A DNA stretch of 64,000 nucleotides from Iris pallida (Eukaryota; Streptophyta; Magnoliopsida; Asparagales; Iridaceae), in the NCBI GenBank assembly GCA_029216955.1, contig JANAVB010002199.1:11608585-11672584 (forward strand). Direction: 5' to 3'. Positions 45,907 to 57,329 of the stretch are shown here, one piece after another; position 1 is the first letter of the stretch, and each line of letters begins with the position of its first letter. The notes under the pieces were generated by a model, which was given only the letters and a program-made list of their open reading frames with translations, made no database searches and was not told the DNA's origin. The position numbers and the translations under genes are program-made.

Positions 45907-47300
45907 TCAAAGTGTACCATCTTCATGAATGCACAACTCTGGCCTTCTTCCTGCCTCACACTCGGCTCTAAGTCGTTGAAGCTTGAAATCTGCTGAATGC
46001 GCTCTCCGAATCCTCTCAACTATGTTGGACTGAACCTGTAGAATGGCCATCAACGCCACGTTGGTAGAAAGAACCACTTCAATTCCCATATTCTGAAGAT
46101 CTGCCAATAACTCTGGTTGTGCTGTTAGGAAGTAAACTCCGGCTCTCCTGCTCAACGCATCTGCTACAACGTTGGCCTTCCCTGGGTGATACTGCAAATC
46201 CACATTATAGTCCACCAGTAGCTTGAGTCATCTTCTCTGCCGCATGTTAAGGTCCTTCTTGGTGAAAACATACTTCAGGCTCTTGTGATCAGAAAATATC
46301 TCTACTCTATCTCCATACAAGTAGTGCCGCCAAAGCTTAAGCACAAACACTACCGCCGCCAGTTCCAAGTCGTGGGTCGAGAATTCTTCTCATGATCACG
46401 AAGTTGACGTGATGCATAAGATATTACCTTCCCATGCTGCATCAAGACACACCCCAATCCTCTGCCTGAAGCGTCACAATAAACTGTGAATCCTCCGGTC
46501 CCATCTGGAAGTGTGAGAATGGAAGCCGTTACCAAACCTCGCTTCAACTTCTCAAATGATTCCTGGCACTCTGCTGTCCATACGAATGGCACACCCTTGC
46601 GGTTCAACTGGTCATCGGTGTCGAAATCCTTGTAAAATCTGAAACGAATCACCGTTAGTCGCCGGCTAATCCAAGGAAGCTGCGAACCTCTGCCACTGAG
46701 CTAGGTACTGGCCACGTCTCGATAGCCACAATCTTCTGGGGATCCACTTCCACTCCTCCTCGGGTCATAATGTGACCCAACTACGAAATGCGATCAAGCC
46801 AGAACCCGCATTTACTGAACTTGACGTACAACTGATGCTCTCTAAGCGTCTGAAGGACGATTCGAAGATGCTACTCGTGCTCTGCTTCGTTCTTGCTGTA
46901 GACCAGGATGTCATCTAGGAACACGATCACGAACTGATCCAAGTAAGGCATAAAAATGCGATTCATGAGGTCCATGAATACGGCTGACGCATTGGTTGCT
47001 CCGAATGGCATAACAAGGAACTTCTAATGCCCATACCTTGATCTAAACGCTGTCTTTGGAATGTCCAGCTCTCTAACCCTGATCTGGTGGTATCCTGACC
47101 ACAAGTCTATTTTCGAAAACACTAAAGCCCCCTTGAGTTGATCAAACAAGTCATCTATCCTCGGGAGAGGGTATCTGTTCTTGATTGTCACTGAGTTCAA
47201 GGTACGATAATCTACACATAATCTGGACGTACCATCCTTCTTCTTCACAAGAAGCATCGGGACTCCCCAAGGCGATCCACTTGCACGAATGAATCCCTTG
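45907..47300 (-). pseudogene. C2 reverse transcriptase and RNase H, broken
   Basis: RNase H parts are at 45907-46215 and 46350-46652 ([10 protein letters not shown]). The centre of RT (46653-47023) is full of breaks. A TAG at 47024-47026 stands where C3 has TGG, and another TAG near 46872 stands where C3 has CAG. The F-L-D-D region lies near 46910. Confidence 0.82.
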
Positions 47301-47941
47301 GTCCTCAGTTCTTCAATCATCTTGTACAAAATCTCCAACTCTGAAGGCGCCATCCTGTAGACTCGCTCTGATACTGGTGCCGTCCCGGGGATCAAGTCTA
47401 TAGTAAACTCAATCTCCCGCTCCGGCGGCATCCCTGAAAGTTCCTCTGGGAAGACATCTGGAAACTCTTCAACTATCAGGGATAACTGTACTGCTGCTAC
47501 TGCCATCCGTAATACTGAAGGAGGTGGCTCCACTGCGTCTCTGGAAAATAAAAACTCTGGCTCGCCTGGAATGCTGAAAACAACCCTGCCAATGTGGAAG
47601 TCTATCCTAGCATACTGGTTCCTCAACCAATCCATGCCTAAGATTACATCATAGTCTGCCATAGGGAACTCTATAAACCTAGCGGAGAACTCTCTACCGC
47701 TAACTACGATCCGACACGAGGAAAACACTTGATCTACTCCCACAAGACCATTACCAGTAAGTATATTGAGCCTTACTGATAATGACTCTGGCTCCAATCC
47801 TATCCGTGTTGCGAATCGTGCTGGCATGAATGAATACGATACACCAGAATCAAATAATACCGATGCTGGAGAGGAGTTAACGAGAATAGTACCTGCCACT
47901 ACCTCACCTGGTGCAACCTCTTCTTCCATAGCCATCATCAT
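47300..47941 (-). pseudogene. C2 protease
   Basis: The start of the 305-residue frame 47024-47941 holds [10 protein letters not shown], where the usual alanine after D-S-G is valine. The second block V-I-L-G-M-D-W-L is intact. Protease runs directly on to RT. Confidence 0.8.
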
Positions 47942-49280
47942 TGCCTGACCTTATCCTCTGGCTGTGGGTCCCCTCTGATGGAAATCTCTATGCCTGCTCT
48001 GCACTTGAGTCTGGGTGTACTGCTGCTGGTTCTGCTGCTAAAATACCTAGGCCTGAGGCAACAATGGCCTCGGGTACTGCTGCTGCTGCATAGGTGCTGG
48101 TCCCCTAACCGATGGACTGGTTAGGTTGGAAGAGGACGAACTACCCCTATTCGGACAGGCTCCTATCTTGTGATCTGTCGCTCCACAAGCCAGGCACAAT
48201 CCCTACGCCCTGCGACAATCTGCCACCACGTGCCCTGGCTTCCCGCAATGAGAACATCCCATCGCGGAAGTCTACTTCTGCTGCGGGTACGTCGGGGTTG
48301 AATGCTGAACCGACGTTACTGACGTTGCCCGCCTCGGAGTTCCAATGGTCAAACCCCTTGCTGCCGGGGCTGGAGCTGATGATTGGTGCATCTGAATGTG
48401 GGACCGCTTCCTACCTTCGGTCCTATCCACGATCCTCTGGAAGGTGTACTCGGGCCTCCTAGCTGCCCTCAATACTGTATCGAACATCTGGTGCTCGAAC
48501 TGCTCAACTGCCAACAAGATCTCCAAATACAGCCCCTACTGGAACCGCTGGGCCCTGTCAAACTCGGTTGCCACCAAGGTGGGGGCAAACCTACTAAGTC
48601 TAGAAAACTCAGATGCATAACCGTCTACCGTTTTGCCTCCTTGCTTCAAGTTGGTAAACCTCGTCTGCAGGTCGTACCGAGCTACAGCATCGAAATACTT
48701 CGTTGGAATCATTCTCTAAACACCGTCTAAGTGACCAGCGCTGCTAATCCCACGGCCTGCGTCGCCCACCAACTGCGAGCTAAGTCTAGCAATTGTAGGC
48801 GTACCACCGCCACCTTCTCATTCTCAGGTATCCTAGCTGCTTCCAGAACCACTTCGGTATCCTGAAGCCAAGCGTCCGCGGCAATCGCATCTTCGCTGCC
48901 GTCGAAGAATGGAGGGTTCAAGCGCTTAAAGCTGTTGGCCGCACTGTTCCCTGGATAACCGCCTCTGGTCAAAGCATCTGCCACTGCCTGGTGCAAGACG
49001 TCTCCTCTACAATCCTGGGAAGCTATCAAAGTCCTGATGAGACCTACCAAGGTGCCATCATCAGGCTCGGCAAGTCGAACGGGCTGAACTAGGGGGGCTC
49101 TCCTCCAGTAGGTACAACTCTGGAGGCTACTCCGGAATGTTGGGCTTGATCTTCGGGTTGCTGCTGGTCCACGGGAAGTGCTCCACCTCGTTGATCGGCG
49201 GGGTCAGGTATAGTGCCGCTGAAGAAGATGACATAAGGAATAATAAGGAAGGACCAAGATAGATCAACGATACAAGCACA
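47942..49280 (-). pseudogene. C2 gag, broken
   Basis: The core (48727-49050) has F-K-R-L-N-P-P-F-F-D-G-S and A-D-A-W-L-Q-D-T-E-V. A second piece is at 48272-48526. Zinc-knuckle and Q-rich sequence lies at about 48000-48290, out of frame. Several frame changes separate the parts. Confidence 0.75.
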
Positions 49281-49397
49281 TGATCAGGGCAAGAATCCAG
49301 AGATTCGGAGGATATGAATAGAGATCAAGGACGAGTACTGATTGAGACATCTATCCGGTAAATCCTCACATATCTTGATTTACAAGACCTGCATAGG

Positions 49398-49412
49398 CCA
49401 CCACTTAAACCA
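49398..49412 (-). other. Primer-site region of C2
   Basis: On the - strand TGGTTTAAGTGGTGG follows the end of the 5' LTR. Confidence 0.5.
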
Positions 49413-49530
49413 TGTGACACCTCAGAACTAGAATACTAGAGAGCGGGGGCGTACATAGCCAGCTACGTATATTGAAATGGAATCCACCTCGCTATACGGT
49501 CACGGCTGTCTAGATATATGAGGGTTTAAC
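49413..49530 (-). repeat. C2 5' LTR, first part
   Basis: The 118-bp stretch starting TGTGACACCTCAG matches 41830-41947 and is interrupted by C3. It continues at 60086. Confidence 0.9.
49526..49530 (+). repeat. Target site duplication TTAAC of C3 (left copy)
   Basis: TTAAC recurs at 60081-60085, on the other side of C3. The C2 LTR sequence is continuous across it. Confidence 0.9.
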
Positions 49531-52320
49531 TGTCACGCCCCAGAACCAGAATACTGGAGAGCGGGGGCAGACATAGCCAACTACGTATATTAAAATGGAA
49601 ACTACCTCGATATACGGTCACGGCTGTCTAGATATATGAGGGTTTACTACAAGCCAACAGTCTCTTATGGTCATGAACAAGCATAATGTCTCAATCACAA
49701 GCAAGTAAGTAAGGTCACAAGATGTATGATCATTAAATATACAATAATAAGGCATCCCAAATATTACATATTCAGCTGATCATGAAGCTAGTCGTTACAA
49801 AATGTTAGGACTAGCAAGAGTTTAGTCGTATATGATCAACCCTAGGATTTGTTAATCATGTTTACAGCCCGTAGGCGGACAGTAAGTAAAGTGCATCGAG
49901 CTAACAGGTGCTCGTCGGCTAATCGCCTCAAAAGAATAACTTTACAATAGAGTGAGCGAAACAAAATAGAAAGCTCACTCGTAGCCCGGGTTCCTTCTAG
50001 TCGCCACCATCGGGCTGGAGGTTCGAAAGATCCTCGGGAGCTGCTCCGAAATCTGGCCACACAAAACCAGCTGGTTCAACCCTAGGAAAAGCAAGTGCCA
50101 CAAGGGGGCCACGAAATAAGAACAAAGGCCAGCAATAAGCACAAGAAAAATTTAACATATAAAACTAGAATTTACGAAAATATGGCAGATGATATACGAC
50201 GAGATAATCATGGAACTATTCCGATAGCCAGGTTACAACCCGTAAACCAAACAAGGACCGGGGTTGTAACCCTTCATCTGAACATAACTTGGTTTCCCAC
50301 CATTTATCGGCAAGATAATAATGTAAGAAATTAAGACAGGAAGCAATCTTGTACTGAATCAAGACATGGCTAGACTGGTTATACCTCATTCAATCAATCA
50401 CGACCAAGCAGATACTACGGCTTACTACTTTAACTAACTAGGGTTATCACAGGCCTAATTACTAACAAGATGCAGTGAGATTATTCCACAGCCACAAGCC
50501 CTAAAGACTATCCAGGTTACCCAGGTCGAAAATTAGGGGTTGAATTCAGGTGGGTACATCGTCCAGGAAACGCATGTACCCTTAGGTGACTTAGAAGGTG
50601 CAACACATGAAGTGTGCTGGAAATGTGCCCTACTCGTCGGCAGGCTACAGATCCCAAGAGCGCCCAGGTAACGGGATTGCCTGTAGCTGTGTCATCTCTT
50701 CATGACTACTGTGTTATTCTAGTTATTAACCTTAATCCATTTTAATAGGTGCTCCTGACCGCGGTACTCAGGAGTTCCATCCTAGACATAATGCAAGACA
50801 GGACAAGTGGATTTAACAACCAAGCAAGAAAGAACTACCCACGGTGTCAAGGCAAGTCAAGTTAAGCTAGCCGTCGCAACAACATTAAGTTATCAAGTCA
50901 TGCTACAAGTCAGGAGTGCGCCGCCACGGGCCACTATCAAGTTATCAAGTCACAAGGATTAATTACAAGTTACAAGTTAGGTGTGCACCACACTGGGTCA
51001 CTAGCAAGGAGATCAGAGAATACCAGGATCATAATCCACAGAAAATCCCGAGAACCATACTAGTCATAAACAATTACTTGAAAACCGTGTTAGGCCGTGT
51101 CGAGTCAAGATAGTCGTGCTGTGTTGAACAGATCTCAGAAAAAACCAAATCCACAAAAGAGAAACCAAGTCGAGAAATAAAACCAATACTCCAAGAGCCA
51201 ATGGGTTAAGCAAGGGGTCAGGGTGCAGCGTACGCGCAAGGGCACGCACGCAGGGGAGCAGCATATGCGTAAAAGCATGCACGCAGGGGAGCTACGTACG
51301 CACAAAAGACACGCACGCAGGGGAGCAGCGTACGCATAAAAGCACGCACGCAGGAGAGCTGCGTACGCACAAAAGCACGCACGTAGGAGAGCTGCGTACG
51401 CACAAAAGCACGCTCGCAGGAGAGCTGCGTACGCGAAAAAGCACGCACGCAGGAGAGCTGCGTACGCGAAAAAGCACGCACGCAGGAGAGCTGCGTACGC
51501 ACAAAAGCACGCACGCAGGAGAGCTGCGTATGCGTAAAAACACGCACGCAGGAGAGCTGCGTACGCACAAAAGCACGCACGCAGGAGAGCTGCGTACGCG
51601 TAAAAACACGCACGCAGGAGAGCTGCGTACGCGTAAAAACACGCACGCAAGAGAAAGGGTCTTCTTCTCCATGGCTGAGACGAAGCTCTCATGGCTCCCA
51701 AAACTTCAAAGCATCACAACTTGGCCATCCGAACTCCAAATCCGGATTTCTAAAGTTCCAACTAGGGTGAAATGGAATTCTCTTCCACATGAAAACATCA
51801 AAACCCACAAAAATCCAACTTAAATAGATCAAACCCATATAAAATTGAAAATAGGGAAAACTTAGATCTAGAACAATGGAGACTCCAAATCACAAAATAC
51901 CAAGTTCTAATGTTGATCACCATGTCCTAATCTAGCAAATGGACAAATAAAATAGGGTTCTCATGTGGTGGCAAGGTGCACTTGCCTATGGGTTGGTGTT
52001 GTGGAGAGGAAGGAGAAGAGTGTTGTGTAGAGGAAGGAGAAGAAGAAATTAATGGAGGTTTATGAGGAGAGAGAAAAAGTTGGTGGAGTTTTAAAGAGGG
52101 TGGGATGTGGTGTGTTGAGGGTGGAGCATAGGCTAAGGTGTTCCAATACACATTAAACCAAACCAAACCAACCCAAACCAATTAAAACCGAGCCATGTCA
52201 AAAACCCAAAATACGAGAAATACCGAAATTCCACAAGTTGAGAAAAAATAAAAATACATGCCAAAATCCAGATACGAGTATAAATACGAAATACTGGAAA
52301 TACGGGAAATGAGGGTGGCA
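49531..52320 (-). repeat. C3 3' LTR
   Basis: A 2,790-bp LTR, TGTCACGCCCC to GAGGGTGGCA. It holds a 33-bp minisatellite at 51226-51655 and one copy of the GGTTACAACCC-type inverted pair near 50230-50275. Confidence 0.93.
51226..51655. repeat. 33-bp minisatellite in the C3 3' LTR
   Basis: About 13 units containing AGGAGAGCTGCGTACGCACA and GCACGCACGC. The period is a multiple of three, so long open frames occur in all - strand frames (R-A-C-F-Y-A-Y-A-A-L-L and the like). These are artefacts. Confidence 0.93.
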
Positions 52321-52334
52321 ACTCTACCCACCTT
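52321..52334 (-). other. Polypurine tract of C3
   Basis: On the - strand AAGGTGGGTAGAGT adjoins the 3' LTR. Confidence 0.8.
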
Positions 52335-52489
52335 AAAAGAATTCCGTCCTCGAAATTTAATCAAGGAGCTAGAGATTGTCACGGCAAGCTATATTAAGCA
52401 CAGGCAAGTTACACTAAGCAGTTCAATCATACAATCATACAATGCAAGCAAGGAAGGGAAAACGTAAGGCAAAAGAAGGACATTATACC

Positions 52490-53890
52490 TCATGAGTCAA
52501 ACAGATAGGGATATCGCGATCGGATGTCGTCCTCATGCTCCCACGTTGACTCACCTAGAGAGTGATGACCCCAAGCAATACGGACTAATTTAATAGTCTT
52601 GTTCTTGAGTGTTTTCTCCCTCCGGTCCAATATAGACACGGGCCTCTCCTCATACGAAAGGTTGGTACCAACAACCAATTCCGAATGGTCTAGGATGTGG
52701 CTCGGGTCTGGAATATACCGTCGTAATTGGGACACATGGAATACATCATGCACCTCACTTAGCGACGGCGGAAGAGCGAGACGATAGGATACATCTCCTA
52801 CTCGCTCTAGAATATCGAACGGCCCTATATACCTAGGACTAAGCTTTCCCTGCACGCCAAAGCGAATGACGCCGCGGTTAGGCGAGATCCTAAGGAATAC
52901 ATGGTTACCGACAGCAAATTCTAAGGGACGCCGATGAGCATCGGCCCAATGGCGCTGGCGGTCCTGGGCAACTCGGAGGTGATCTCTGACCTTCCTGACC
53001 ACTTCAACCGTCTGGAAAATCAATTCGGGTCCGAACATCTGCCTCTCTCCGACATCGTCCCATGCTAGCGGGGATCTGTACTTCCTGCCATAAAGAGCCT
53101 CGAAGGGTGCCATCTGGATACTGGCCTGATAACTGTTGTTGTACGAGAATTCCACCAGGTGCAGATGATTCTCCCATGAACCACCGAAGTCAAGGGTACA
53201 GGATCTCAACATATCTTCAAGGGTCTGGATTGTGCGCTCTGACTGACCATCCGTCTGCGGGTGATAAGCTGAGCTGAATTGAAGGCGAGTTCCTAAACTC
53301 TTCTGCAAGCTACGCCAAAAGTGTGATGTGAATCTTGAATCCCTGTCCAAGGTGATGCTGACTGGCACACCGTGAAGCCTGATAATCTGTCTGAGATATA
53401 TCTCTGCTAACTGCGCCGTCGACTGTCCAACTCTGAATGGAAAAAAGTGTGCCACCTTGGTAAGCCTGTCCATAATTACCCAAATAGCATCTCTGTCGGC
53501 CGGAGATCTGGGCAATCCGGTCACGAAATCTACGGTTATATGTTCCTATTTCCATTCTAGGATCGGTAAGGGTTGAAGAAGTCCAGCGGGCCTCTGATGT
53601 TCAGCTTTAACCTGTTGACAAACCAAACACTGAGAGACAAACTGGGCTATCTCCCTCTTTATGCCATTCCACCAGAAATGCTGACGAATATCACGGTACA
53701 TCTTCGTACCACCCGGATGAATAGAATATTATAAACTGTGGGCTTCTGCCATGACTTCCCGTCTGATATCTCCACTGGGTACACAAAGACGAGTGCCGTA
53801 CCGAAGTGTACCGTCTTTATGGATACATAACTCTGGCCTTCTTCCTGCTTCATACTCTGCTCTGAGTCGCTGGATCTTAGAATCTGTTGA
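52490..53890 (-). pseudogene. C3 integrase with chromodomain-like tail, broken
   Basis: The frame 52490-53524 keeps the second half of the core (L-D-R-D-S-R-F and E-R-T-I-Q-T-L-E-D), the C-terminal domain and the group-II chromodomain-like tail ending F-D-S. The zinc part (C-L-V-C-Q-Q) is upstream. Stops are near 53553 (TGG to TAG) and 53731 (CAA to TAA). Apart from these the reading frame is kept. Confidence 0.87.
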
Positions 53891-55855
53891 CTACGCCACC
53901 CGAATTCTCTCAACTATGCTGGACTGAACCTGTAGGCTGGCCATCAATGCCACGCTGGTTGGAAGAACCACTTTAATTCCCATCTTCTGAAGATCTGCCA
54001 ATAATTCTGGTTGCACCGTCAGGAAATAAACTCCGGCTCTCATGCTCAATGCATCTGCTACAACGTTAGCCTTCCCGGGATGATACTGCAAATCCACATT
54101 ATAGTCCACCAGTAGCTCGAGCCATCTTCTCTGCCGCATATTAAGGTCCTTCTGGGTAAAAACATACTTCAGGCTCTTATGATCAGTAAAGATCTCCACT
54201 CTATCTCCGTACAAGTAGTGTCTCCACAATTTCAAAGCAAACACTACCGCCGCCAATTCTAAGTCGTGGGTCGGGTAATTCTTCTCATGATCACGTAGTT
54301 GACGTGACGCATAAGATATTACCTTCCCATGCTGCATCAAGACACACCCCAATCCTCTGTCTGAAGCGTCGCAATAAACTGTGAATCCTCCGGTCCCATC
54401 TAGAAGGGTGAGAATGCGAGCCGTTATCAAACCTTGCTTCAACTTCTCAAATGATTCCTGACACTCTGCTGTCCAAACAAACGGCACATCCTTGCGGGTC
54501 AACTGGGTCATCGGCGCTAAAATCCTTGCGAAATCTAAAACGAACCGTCGGTAGTAGCCGGCCAATCCAAGGAAGCTGCGAACCTCTGCCACTGAGCTGG
54601 GTACTGGCCATGACTCGATAGCCACAATCTTCTGGGGATCCACTTCCACTCCTCCTCGGGTAATGATGTGACCCAAGTATGATATACGATCGAGCCAGAA
54701 CTCGTATTTACTGAACTTGGCGTACAACTGATGCTCCCTAAGCGTCTGGAGGACGACTCTGAGATGCTGCTCATGCTCTGCTTCACTCTTGCTGTAGACC
54801 AGGATGTCATCTAGAAACATGATCACAAATTGATCCAAGTAAGGCATGAAAATGCGATTCATGAGGTCCATGAATACGGCCGGCGCATTGGTCGCTCCAA
54901 AGGGCATAATAAGGAACTTCCAATGTCCATACCTCGATCTGAATGCTGTCTTCGGGATGTCCTGCTCTCTGACTCTGATCTGGTGGTATCCCGACCGCAA
55001 GTCGATCTTCGAGAACACTGAAGCCCCTCTGAGCTGATCAAACAAGTCATCTATCCTCGGAAGAGGGTATCTGTTCTTGATTGTCACCGAATTCAGGGTA
55101 TGATAATCAACACATAGCCTGGATGTACCATCCTTCTTTTTCACAAGAAGCATCGGGGCTCCCCAAGGCGATCCACTTGCACAGATGAATCCCTTGTTCC
55201 TCAGTTCTTCAACCATCTTGTATAAAATTTCCAACTCTGAAGGCGCCATCCTGTAGACTCGCTCTGATACTGGTACTGTCCCGAAAATCAAGGCTATAGT
55301 AAACTCAATCTTCCTCTCCGGCGGCATCCCTGGAAGCTCCTCTGGAAAGACATCTGGAAACTCTTCAACTATCCGGGGTAACTGCACTGCTGCTACTGCC
55401 ATCCGCAATGCTGGAGAAGATGGCTCCACTGCGCCTCTGGAAAACGAAAACTCTGGCTCGCCGGGGATACTAAAGACAACTCTGCCAATATGGCAGTCTA
55501 TCCTAGCATACTGGTTCCTCAACCAATCTATGCCTAGGACTACATCATAGTCTGCCATAGGAATCTCTATGAATCTAGCGGGGAACTCCCTACCGCTAAC
55601 TACGATCCGACACGAGAAAAACACTCGATCTACTTCCACAAGGCCATTACCAGTAAGTATATTGAGCCTCACTGATAATGACTCGGGCTCCAATCCTATC
55701 CGTATCGCGAATCGTACAGACATAAATGAATGCGATGCACCAGAATCAAATAATACAGACGCTGGAGAGGAGTTGACAAGAATAGTACCTGCCACAACCT
55801 CACCTGGTGCAACTTCTTCTTCCATAGCCATCATCATGGCCTGACCTTGTCCTCT
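53891..55855 (-). pseudogene. C3 protease, reverse transcriptase and RNase H
   Basis: This is the bulk of the 891-residue frame. Protease shows [12 protein letters not shown] shows K-K-K-D-G-T-S-R-L and intact F-L-D-D-I-L-V; RNase H shows Y-C-D-A-S, then D-L-E-L-A-A, then T-D-H-K-S-L, and later V-A-D-A-L. All key catalytic residues are visible. It ends at TAG 53891-53893, where C1 has CAG, so it is parted from integrase by a single stop. Confidence 0.88.
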
Positions 55856-57196
55856 GGCTGCTAGTCCCCTCTGCTGGAAACCTCTCTGCCTATTCTGGGT
55901 CTGAGCTTGGGCTTGTGCATACTGCTGGAGGTGCTGTTGCTGGAATGCCTGAGACTGAGGCGGCAAGGGCCTCGAAGACTGATACTGCTGCTGCTGAGCT
56001 GGTACTGGGGCCGATCCTCTCACCGAAGAGCTAGAAGGGTTGGATGCTGATGAACCACCCCTATTCGGGCAAGCCCCTATCCTATGATCTGCTGCTCCAC
56101 AAGCCAGGCACAATCCCTGCGCCCTGCGACAGTCTGCCACCACATGCCCTAGCTTCCCGTAATGAGAACATTCCATCGCGGAAGTCTGCTTCTGCTGCTG
56201 CGGGTACGTCAGGGTCGAATGCTGAACCGACGTTACGGAGGCCGCCCGCCTCGGAGTTCCAATGGTCAATCCCCTAGCTGCCGGGGCTGGAGCTGATGAT
56301 TGGTGCATCTGACTGTGGGACCGCTTCCTATCTCCGGTCCTATCTACGATCCTCTGGGAGGTGTACTCATGCCTCCTAGCTGCTCTCAAGACTGCATCGA
56401 ACGTCTGGTGTTCGAACTGCTCAACCGCCAACAAGATCTCCAAATACAGTCCCTGCTGGAACCGTTGGGCCCTATCAAACTCGATCACCACCAAGGTGGG
56501 AGCAAACCTACTGAGTCTAGAAAACTCCGATGCATAACTGTCAACTGTTCTGCCTCCTTGCTTCAAGTTGGTAAATCTGGTCTGCAGGTCTTACCGAGCC
56601 ACAGCATCGAAATACTTCGTCTGGAATCTCTCTCTAAACACTGCCCAAGCAATGGGTGCCACTAATTCCATGGCTTGTGCCGCCCACCAACTGCGAGCCA
56701 AGTCCAACAACTACAGGCGTACCACCGCCACCTTCTCATTCTCGGGTGTCCTAGCTGCTTCTAGAATCACCTCGGTATCCTGAAGCCATGCATCCACGGC
56801 AATCGCATACTCGCTGCCGTCGAAGAAAGGAGGGTTCAAGCGCTTGAAGCTGTTTGCCGCCTGGTTCCCTGGATGTCCGCCTCGGGTCAAAGCATCTTGA
56901 ACTGTCTGGTGCAGGGCGTCGCTTCGACGATCTTGGAAAGCTATTAAGGTTCTGATGAGGCCTACTAAGGTACCATCATCTGGCTCTGCGGGCTGGACGG
57001 GCCGAACTGGTGACTCTCCTCCAGTAGGCACAACTCTGGAGGCTACCCCGGAATGCTGGGCTTGATCTCCAGGTTGCTGCTGGTCCACGGGAGGTGCTTC
57101 TCCTTGCTGATCGGCAGGGTCAGGTACAGTGCCGCTGAGGAAGACGACACAGGGAAACAATAAGAAAGGACCAGGACAGATCAACGATACAAGCAT
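55856..57196 (-). pseudogene. C3 gag, broken by two stops
   Basis: The N-terminal frame (56711-57196) starts MLVSLICPGPFLLFP and holds F-K-R-L-N-P-P-F-F-D-G-S. It ends at TAG 56711-56713, where a CAG is expected. A TAA at 56592-56594 follows. The rest is fused to pol in the 891-residue frame. The first zinc knuckle reads C-S-H-Y in place of C-S-H-C; the second ([14 protein letters not shown]) is intact. A Q-rich stretch leads to protease. Confidence 0.85.
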
Positions 57197-57314
57197 GTAA
57201 TCAGGGCAAGAATTTCAGGGATTTGAAAATACGGGCGGAGATCAAGGGCGAATAATGATTGAGACATCTATTCGGTAAACCCTCACATTTCTTGATTAAC
57301 AAGACCTGCATGGG

Positions 57315-57329
57315 CCACCACTTAAACTA
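57315..57329 (-). other. Primer-site region of C3
   Basis: On the - strand TAGTTTAAGTGGTGG follows the 5' LTR. The first G of the usual TGG is A here. Confidence 0.5.

Noticed and set aside
51135..51701. Several long overlapping - strand ORFs with R-A-C-F-Y-A-Y-A-A-L-L repeats (also 58860-59464)
   Set aside because: They arise from the 33-bp LTR minisatellite, whose period is a multiple of three and keeps all frames open. They lie in LTRs and have no conserved domain.
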